Assembly: GCA_023055425.1 (NCBI GenBank) | Contig: JALGPY010000009.1 | Span: forward strand, 54,994,616 to 55,058,615 | DNA from: Linanthus parryae | Taxonomy: Eukaryota > Streptophyta > Magnoliopsida > Ericales > Polemoniaceae | Reading direction: 5' to 3' | DNA: 64,000 nucleotides | Shown here: positions 57,085 through 64,000 of the stretch, in pieces | How the letters are laid out: each line of letters starts with the position of its first letter | Position numbering within the stretch: position 1 is the stretch's first letter | Program-made: the position numbers and the translations under genes | The notes under the pieces: generated by a model | The model's input: only the letters and a program-made list of their open reading frames with translations | Told to the model about the DNA's origin: nothing | The model's database searches: none

Positions 57085-57640
57085 ATAAAATATGCGAGAT
57101 TATTACTATTGATAATTTTTGGTGTATTTTTAGTATGTTGAAACATTATAAATCATTAGTGTATATTTGGTATATTACACAATATGAAATATGGTCTATA
57201 TATAGTATCTTACACCATTAATGATATTCCGTGTATCTTTGGTATTCATAGGCTATTAAATATATTTGGTGTATATTTGGTATCTTACACCATAATTGAT
57301 ATTTGGTGTATCTTTTTTACACCAGTAAATATCTTTGGTATCTCTTTGGTATTTTGCATCATTAAGTGTTTTTGGTGTATATTTAGTATCATACACCATA
57401 TAAAATTTGATGTATATTTAGTTTTCTTACACCATTAAGTATATTTGGTGCATATTTGATATCTTACACCATTATGAATATTTTGGGTGTAATCTTTTGT
57501 ATTACACTAAAATATTAATATTTCGGGTTCTACATTTAATACGTTAGTGTAACTTTGGTATTTTACACTAAAATATACATTTTAGATATTAGTGTAATTT
57601 TGGTATTTTACACTAAAATAAAATGGTCTTGTATCCTAAA
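57085..57640. repeat. Degenerate AT-rich minisatellite
   Basis: About ten imperfect copies of a unit like TTGGTGTATATTTGGTATCT followed by TACACCATTA, irregular period of about 45-60 bp, in the leader of the old element. Confidence 0.7.
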
Positions 57641-60600
57641 ATAAATCAGTTGAAATAATATGTCGCCAAAGTGACCTCTATTGTGTAAAATTTATTTATT
57701 TTGGGATACAAAGATGTGTGTGTTTATTATTTATGCGACTAGCTAATCGGTCCAAAGGAAGGTTGTTAGTTGACCAAATAATAAGCACACTTGTCGTAGT
57801 AAATATGTGACGGTTATCAAGTTATTCCATGTGAACAATACGTCGGCCCAAAGGAAGACCTATTTTTTTACCGGATTTACCGTCAATATTTGATTACTGC
57901 GTGGACAGTACCACTTACAAGTTGTTGTTTCTGTCCAAAGACTATACAACAATGTTGTGCTAGGTATCTTGTAAGGAACCCGTTAATTATATAGTTGATT
58001 TATTTATTGCATGAATACTTTGTGGTTATATTTTATTTCATGCTTGTATAATATATTTTGATTTTGAGCTCATGTCTTTAACTTGTTCTATATTTAGTCA
58101 GCTTATTTGTTATTTGTTATTGCTGCAAAGACTCACATTTAGTGATTTATAGCATGTATAAATTCTTGAAAATAAAGTTAATTCTAGAAGCTTTTAAGTG
58201 AAGTAATGGTAATGTTATTGAGTTCCTCAAGCTTATGTGTCCGAGTATTCTAAAGAAAACATTCAGAGGAATTTTAGTCAACATTGTCTTATTAAAAGAG
58301 GAACGTAAGGGAGTACATCCGGAAAGCTTTAATCTCAATTAATAACTTAAGTACTAAAGTTATAGTTGTCTAAAGACGTGCTCATAAGGTGTGTATATAT
58401 TTTCTCTCAAGCACTGAAGTGAGTATACGGAGAGCTGTAACGCTCATATGGATAAATAAGTTCTTTGTGAACTTTTCACTCATGTGTTTTAAAAGAGAAA
58501 ATAATTGTATGAGATAAAACTAAATGTACTCGTTTAGTATTTAACCTAAGGATAATAGTCGAGATAAAGGGGATACAGTAATGTAAGTTGCAGTTGAATC
58601 ACAGTCCAAATATGTTAATGTAATATCATTCGGTAATTTTTGATACTTTTACATAAATATGAGTGGACGTGTGAATATAAATTTAATGCCACATGTTGGA
58701 TACATAAAATTTTACTTCTCACTATGGATTAATTTAAGTTTCGTACCTGATCATATTTGGTGAGTAGATTTTGGTTCAACTACTCAATTAAGAATGTTTA
58801 TGCATGGTTGGTTGTTGGACCAATAGCCACTTGATGCTGAAAGATTCATCTCTATGAGCAATGGCAAGACAAATATAGTCGAAGCAATAAAGACTTTTAG
58901 CTTATTTTCAAACATTTTTTGAATTTTGTGCATTTACTAATGTTAATAAAATTAGATTTTCGTTCATATGGGATAAATTCATAAATTTTGGTAATTCGGA
59001 AAGTTATAAATGCTTCATTTCAATTAAAAATAATATTTCAAATGTAATGCTTCATGAAGAAAGACCATGCATGTCATCGTTTAAGGTGCAATAATGCAAG
59101 TTAAAGAGTTTGAATTCTATATTTGGTAGCGCACAAAAGCTTAAGCAATATCTTCGTTGGAAGATATAAGATGCTTGTGTGTAACAGAATTCGTAGCCTC
59201 CCCGATTTCACATATATTTTAAATTTGTGTAGAAAGCGTGAAGGGAAGGTGTGCGTGGAATACGGATATACTAGAACATATATGTAATGATATGGTAGAC
59301 CACTCTTTATAATTATTTTGAGTGGAAAACATTATCATATGTGGTTCATAAGTTTTTTTGTCGACCTCATCAACACCTATAATTTGTTTGAGAAGTAAAA
59401 TATGTGAATGTATAAGGTACCAACATTCACAGTGTTAACTTAATTCCTATTGATGTGCATAAAGTTTCTTCCCTACATGGAGTTATAGACATACTTGTCA
59501 TAAATTAAGTTTGTGGGAATGAAATTAAACATATCTGGATATTGCAAGGAGAATGATCCGTCATTCTCTTTATCATGAGGCTATGGGAATAAAGATTTAA
59601 GGTTGCGGCTTACATATAAAATACATTATGTATTAAAGTGGCTATTTAGTACCATATATGATTGGCTAGGCGAATACCTAGCATAAGGAGATTCTCATTT
59701 CGAATCATCCCACCTAAAGTGAGGCCATATTGGTCTAGTGGGAGATATTGAATTCGGTATTTGCTCGTTGCCACTTTTATTGATGTCATTAATAATTGAG
59801 AAGTTCTAAATCTCGTAATTTGTCTTCTCAAATAAAGCCCTTTCCTTGAGACTTTTGAGGATGTTGAGTTTGAGTAGGAGATACTGTTATAAGGATTTTC
59901 TTTGAACATAAAGTTTGTTATGTTTGAAAAAATGCACATGTTTATTGTTTATGCAAGCAATGATCTGCCCAAAGGAAGGTCATTGTGTGGCCAAATAATA
60001 AGGCATACTAGTTTATGCGAACATTAATCGGTCCAAAGGAAGATTATTTGTTTGGCCAAATAAGAGGGTGCATATTAACTTATTCACATCCGTCAAAGAA
60101 ACATTCCATAAGGATACTCATAATAGGCAAACTCATCAGCCTCAAATATGAAGTGTCGCTAAAGTAATTCACTAATGACATGAGAAATATGATTTCTGTA
60201 TTGCATGTTATTCTCATGTATTTGGGTTTGACATAAGATTTGTGGAAGATGATTCAATTAACTTCTTACAAGTCAAATAATTATTAAAGTGAATTGATTT
60301 TGTAATGATAAGATGATATCTCTGACTAAATTAGAGACATTTGGAATCTTTCATAATAGCATAATATATTGTTAGTTACAATAAAGAAGGTTTGATGTTG
60401 GTAATTATGAAAGATATGAAGGTCATGCATTGTCATTACTTTTCATCTAAAGGAGGTACTGACTATAAAGAGAATTCATAGAGATTTACGAAATTCTCTT
60501 TTGAGGTGTTATGTACAACTACTTAAAGTAGATGTGCATATAGATGGATAAATGAATTACAATCATATAGCTTGACTTTGGTAATTCAAATTACATGTTT

Positions 60601-61896
60601 GTAAATTACATACTTTCATTTATAGTCTAAAAGCATGCTTCTAGATATGGTATCGCAATATTCATAAAGTTATTATCTCATGATGTTGCGAGATAACTAC
60701 GGTAGATATTTGTGAGTACCGCAGTTCAGTGGGAGTAATTTCCTGGTGCATCATTTAGACTACACTATTTTGGCTAGCAACGATATAGACTTGTTTGGTG
60801 GAACCAAGATATTCTTTATAATGTCTCTAAAGAAAAGATCTTGCGGACCTATTTCTTGTGTCGAAAATAAATACTCTTGGTTATATCGTTGAGTTTTTGA
60901 TAAGAGATCTATATCGATAAGGTATTTGCTAGATCGAGTACTTAAGGTTGTGCACTAAAGAATAATCCTACTACTTAAGGAGACAATTTCTAGTCTCATT
61001 CAGTATTTCAAATTGAGATAAATAAGTAAGGATGCAAAGATTCGTAATACATCGAATGAATGAGTCTTTTGAATAGCAGAATATGTACCCATGTGGTTAT
61101 TATATACATATTGGTATATTTGGTATAGTTTTGGGTAATCATTGTATGTATTAGGGTAAACATACAATCGGTTAGTAAGTTATTAAAGAGAACAAAAGAC
61201 TACATGCTCACTTATCAGAAATTCAAACAATCTTGAGATCACTGAATCTGATTCCGAGGATTAGGTCAAGTTTATTGACATAAAGTCTCATTTCTTCTTA
61301 AGAAATATTCAGAGTGTTTGTGTCAATTTGACATTGTTGTGATAACTTCATTCTTGGGGATCCTCTAACTAAGGAATTACCACATAAAGTGTTGATGAGC
61401 GGATTGCTCATTTGGATTGGTAACATCTAAGGTACTTTGGTTTAGTGGGAGTTTGTATCCAATAAATGTCATTTCTCGAGACACGTACTTTAGTTTCTGC
61501 AGTATAAAGTTTATGTTTTTATTCAAGTTACTCTGAATTATTGTTATTTTGAATTTCCAATTGCGATTTAGCATAAGGATGGAAATTATAAGGTTTGATC
61601 TCACTTCAGTAAGGATCAGTGGAAATAGGCATGTCTAAAGATCACATTGCATGTAATTTCCCGCTACACATCCACACTTGATCTATGTCGTTGAATATAT
61701 TGGTTTGGTGATCATTGATGGGTCTTTGTTACGACTAAATCTAAATGTAGCAAAGGTCGCTTTGGTCTCACACTGATATGGAAAATGGACCAGATTGTTA
61801 TTATGAATGTTCTAAGGTTGATAGCACTTTTGCTAGCACTACGGATTATGAAATATAACTACATCCGGGTTTTCAAGTTTTGCCCAAGTGGGAGAT

Positions 61897-62369
61897 TGTT
61901 GGGAAATTTTATTTCCTTGTGGGACAATATGAAAATATTAGTAGTTACATTATTGGGCTATCAAATAAACGGGTCACTAAAGTGATCTAATTAATAATTG
62001 GGCTCGTAGGAACATAAAGTGGTGTGGGCTTCGTAATGTGTAGTAGCCCATTACTAAATGATTACGGTTATGGGAGCCTCATCAATTTTGTATATAAAGA
62101 CTACCACGGCTGTGATCCCAAACACATTCGAATACAGTAGTATCACTCTTCCCATTAAGAGAGATCATTGAAGCTGGTCCAAGTTGTGGTTCGAAGATCG
62201 CGGTTCACTCAAGATCATCATGACGTGGAACACAATACACTAGCTATGGACCGAGGTTAGTCTCATTTAAAGTTCTTATGTTATTGGCTATTCGAGATGA
62301 TAGTTTAAGTGTTGTAGATTATGATACCGCCTTTAAATAATCTACATAAAGTTTGAATTTGATCTAACA
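61897..62369 (+). repeat. 3' LTR of the old element
   Basis: 473 bp, without the 53-bp duplication; followed by GGATT. Confidence 0.92.
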
Positions 62370-62374
62370 GGATT

Positions 62375-62949
62375 AGCTTTGGACAGCTGGGTTAAATCAC
62401 GTGTAGTTGAGAAACAGTTCGATGTGATTTGGGATATGCAACATTGAGATTTTGCCCTTTGTAATCGAGTTGTTCCCATAACGAACCAGATTAAGCAGGC
62501 TCACTTAAATGCAACACCTTCTACTGAAGCCCTAAGCAGTAGCAGGAAATGCGCTCGAATTCCACAACACAAATCGGTATGACCAATGCGTGTAATTGCT
62601 CTTCTTTGGGAAGGTGATGGCTAGTGTGACCGGGTAAGATTTCTTGGTTGGAAAATCTACATGGATTGACACCAAGGTTAGAAATTTCAAAATCTAACTT
62701 TGTTCATTCGTTTGTTTGTCGTTAAGGATCTTTAGTAGCGAAGAAATTAAAGTACGAATGCAACGGTTAATTGTGGAGTGAATGCACTTGTTTAATTGTG
62801 ACTTAAACGAAGTACAAAGATATCAAATTCGTCCAACAATGACATCCTATTACAGCCAAAAAATCCCGCATAAATAAAGCCAACAAGATAGTGGTTTCTA
62901 GCAGTTACAAACATATTTCAACTACCCTGAAAATCTGCCTACAAATAAC
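62375..62949. other. Intergenic, nothing recognised
   Basis: Between two LTR elements. No coding signal. Confidence 0.5.
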
Positions 62950-63147
62950 TGTTAAGGAATAAGATAATCTTCAATTATCTCTTCCTTAATTTATACTGAT
63001 TCTCCCATGATCTATGGGATCAGTTATTATGTTTGTAGTTATCTCTTTCCTATTTCAGCTGGTTATACATTTTATGTAAATAACACTTCTTGTATAAATA
63101 CGGACCAAGTGTCATTAGAAATATTAATCGATTTTTCAACCTTCTCA
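62950..63147 (+). repeat. 5' LTR of the right-edge copia (boundaries tentative)
   Basis: Starts TGTTAAGGAATAAG, has TATA box TTGTATAAATACGG near 63090 and ends near TTCTCA. A damaged PBS (TTGTATCAGA, expected TGGTATCAGA) follows. Confidence 0.6.
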
Positions 63148-63264
63148 TTGTATCAGATTTGTAGAAACCTTTCACCTCTATGCGCTTTCTTGTTGCCAAT
63201 CGTAAGCCGACAACCTTGCCTCTCGGTCCCGGACGCCGGCCATCACCACCATGAAAATCACCAC

Positions 63265-63960
63265 AATAGCAGTAACCCATTTGAATGCCCCTACAAACTT
63301 TCCCATCAAACTATTCTCCGCCAACTTCCTCTTTTGACGTCGACAAATCAAAGCCACCCTGATTGGCTTTGATCTTCTAGGGTTTATTGACGGATCCACC
63401 AAAGCACCGTCATGCTACTCTAATTCTGCGAAATCAATTACAAACCCTGCCTACTCCATCTGGTACTGTCAAGACCAGATCATTGTCAGTGCACTCCTCG
63501 GTAGTTGCACCGAGTCTATTTAGCCATTGATCTCCTCCGCATCCACTGCTCGTGAAGCTTGGACCACTCTCATGGAAAGCTATGCAAGTGCCTCTTGTGG
63601 TCGATTCATCGCGCTCAAGAACAAACTTGCTCGCAACCCGCGCGACAACCGCTCTATTTCTGAATACATTAGGGATATGAAGGACATCACCAGCGATTTT
63701 GCTCTCGCACAGAGCCTTGTGTCAAACGCTGACCTTCTCATCTCCATCATCAACCAACATGGGGTCGATTACTCCCCCATTGTGGCTGCTCTTGGAGTTC
63801 GCAACAGGGATGTGTCCATTTTTTAACACACTTCCATTCTTGAGGAGCACGATCGCTCCTTGCAAATTGCAGAATCAAAATTTGCACCTCTCCTTGCCAC
63901 AACCAATGTGACACAACGGCACTCAAGAATGGCATCGCATTAGGGTACAATCCCTCAACA
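63265..63960 (+). pseudogene. Copia gag, decayed, 3' part outside window
   Basis: Plus-strand text LLGFIDGSTKAPS, then ALLGSCTESI, then a stop at about 63521. The open stretch 63527-63826 (STAREAWTTLMESYASASCG, RFIALKNKLARN, ISEYIRDMKDITSDFA) is the core copia gag domain. It stops at 63824 and continues in another frame (SILEEHDRSLQIAESK). Several frameshifts and stops mean no full product. The rest of the element lies beyond the window. Confidence 0.85.
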
Positions 63961-64000
63961 CTTGCACAATGGTGGTTACTCAAGGAATCAAGAACGCGGC

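Larger units (their letters stand above)
55976..62369 (+). mobile_element. Old LTR element without coding frames (LARD-like or decayed copia)
   Basis: LTRs 55976-56501 and 61897-62369, both TGTTGG to TCTAACA, flanked by a perfect target duplication GGATT (55971-55975 and 62370-62374). The PBS TGGTATCAGAGCC (56504-56516) follows the left LTR. The polypurine tract AAGTGGGAGAT precedes the right one. The 5.4-kb interior has no frame above 100 codons. LTRs differ at roughly 30 places (about 6-7% by eye), clearly older than the gypsy or young copia insertions. Confidence 0.9.

Overview
The window is nuclear DNA of a flowering plant, most likely a eudicot. Coding genes are intron-containing F-box/LRR/FBD-type genes, and almost everything else is plant LTR retrotransposons (Ty1/copia and Ty3/gypsy), with a tRNA-derived SINE and a Mutator-like TIR element. 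No bacterial features, CRISPR arrays or host tRNA/rRNA genes are visible. The species cannot be named from the sequence.

Host genes. Five members of one F-box family are present. Three look intact, all on the minus strand with three exons joined in phase 0: FBL-A (10480-12183, 509 aa), FBL-B (17190-19033, 521 aa) and FBL-C (53546-55313, 518 aa). B and C are close paralogs, and their similarity continues into upstream and downstream DNA. Two plus-strand copies are broken. The one at 690-2661 lost its N terminus to a copia 3' end and has a 1-nt frameshift. The one at about 3245-4465 is an inverted, decayed paralog of FBL-A.

Repeats, left to right: a copia 3' end (3-689); a Mutator-like TIR element (4890-5937); a decayed gag-bearing LTR element (6394-8640, minus); a decayed copia (12736 to about 15600, minus); a 15.1-kb Ty3/gypsy element (19907-35026, minus); a solo LTR with perfect target duplication (35466-36895); a gag-only gypsy element with long LTRs (37013-42822, minus); a decayed minus-strand copia (42985-48030) holding a short LTR element (43496-45297) and a very young copia (48031-52702); a SINE (about 52740-52944, minus); FBL-C; an old, largely non-coding LTR element (55976-62369, plus); and the 5' end of another copia (62950-64000).

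The most interesting object is the 15.1-kb gypsy element. Two 627-bp LTRs enclose gag-protease, RT, two RNase H-like regions and integrase on the minus strand. Between integrase and the 3' LTR lie an array of about fifteen 54-bp tandem repeats and a spliced gene in antisense orientation that encodes a plant mobile domain (PMD) protein with a coiled-coil tail. This architecture matches what is described for Tat-lineage (Retand-like) elements with an extra antisense ORF. The polypurine tract abuts the 3' LTR just outside the antisense gene, so the gene is part of the element and not a later insertion. Both gene sets carry disabling mutations in this copy.
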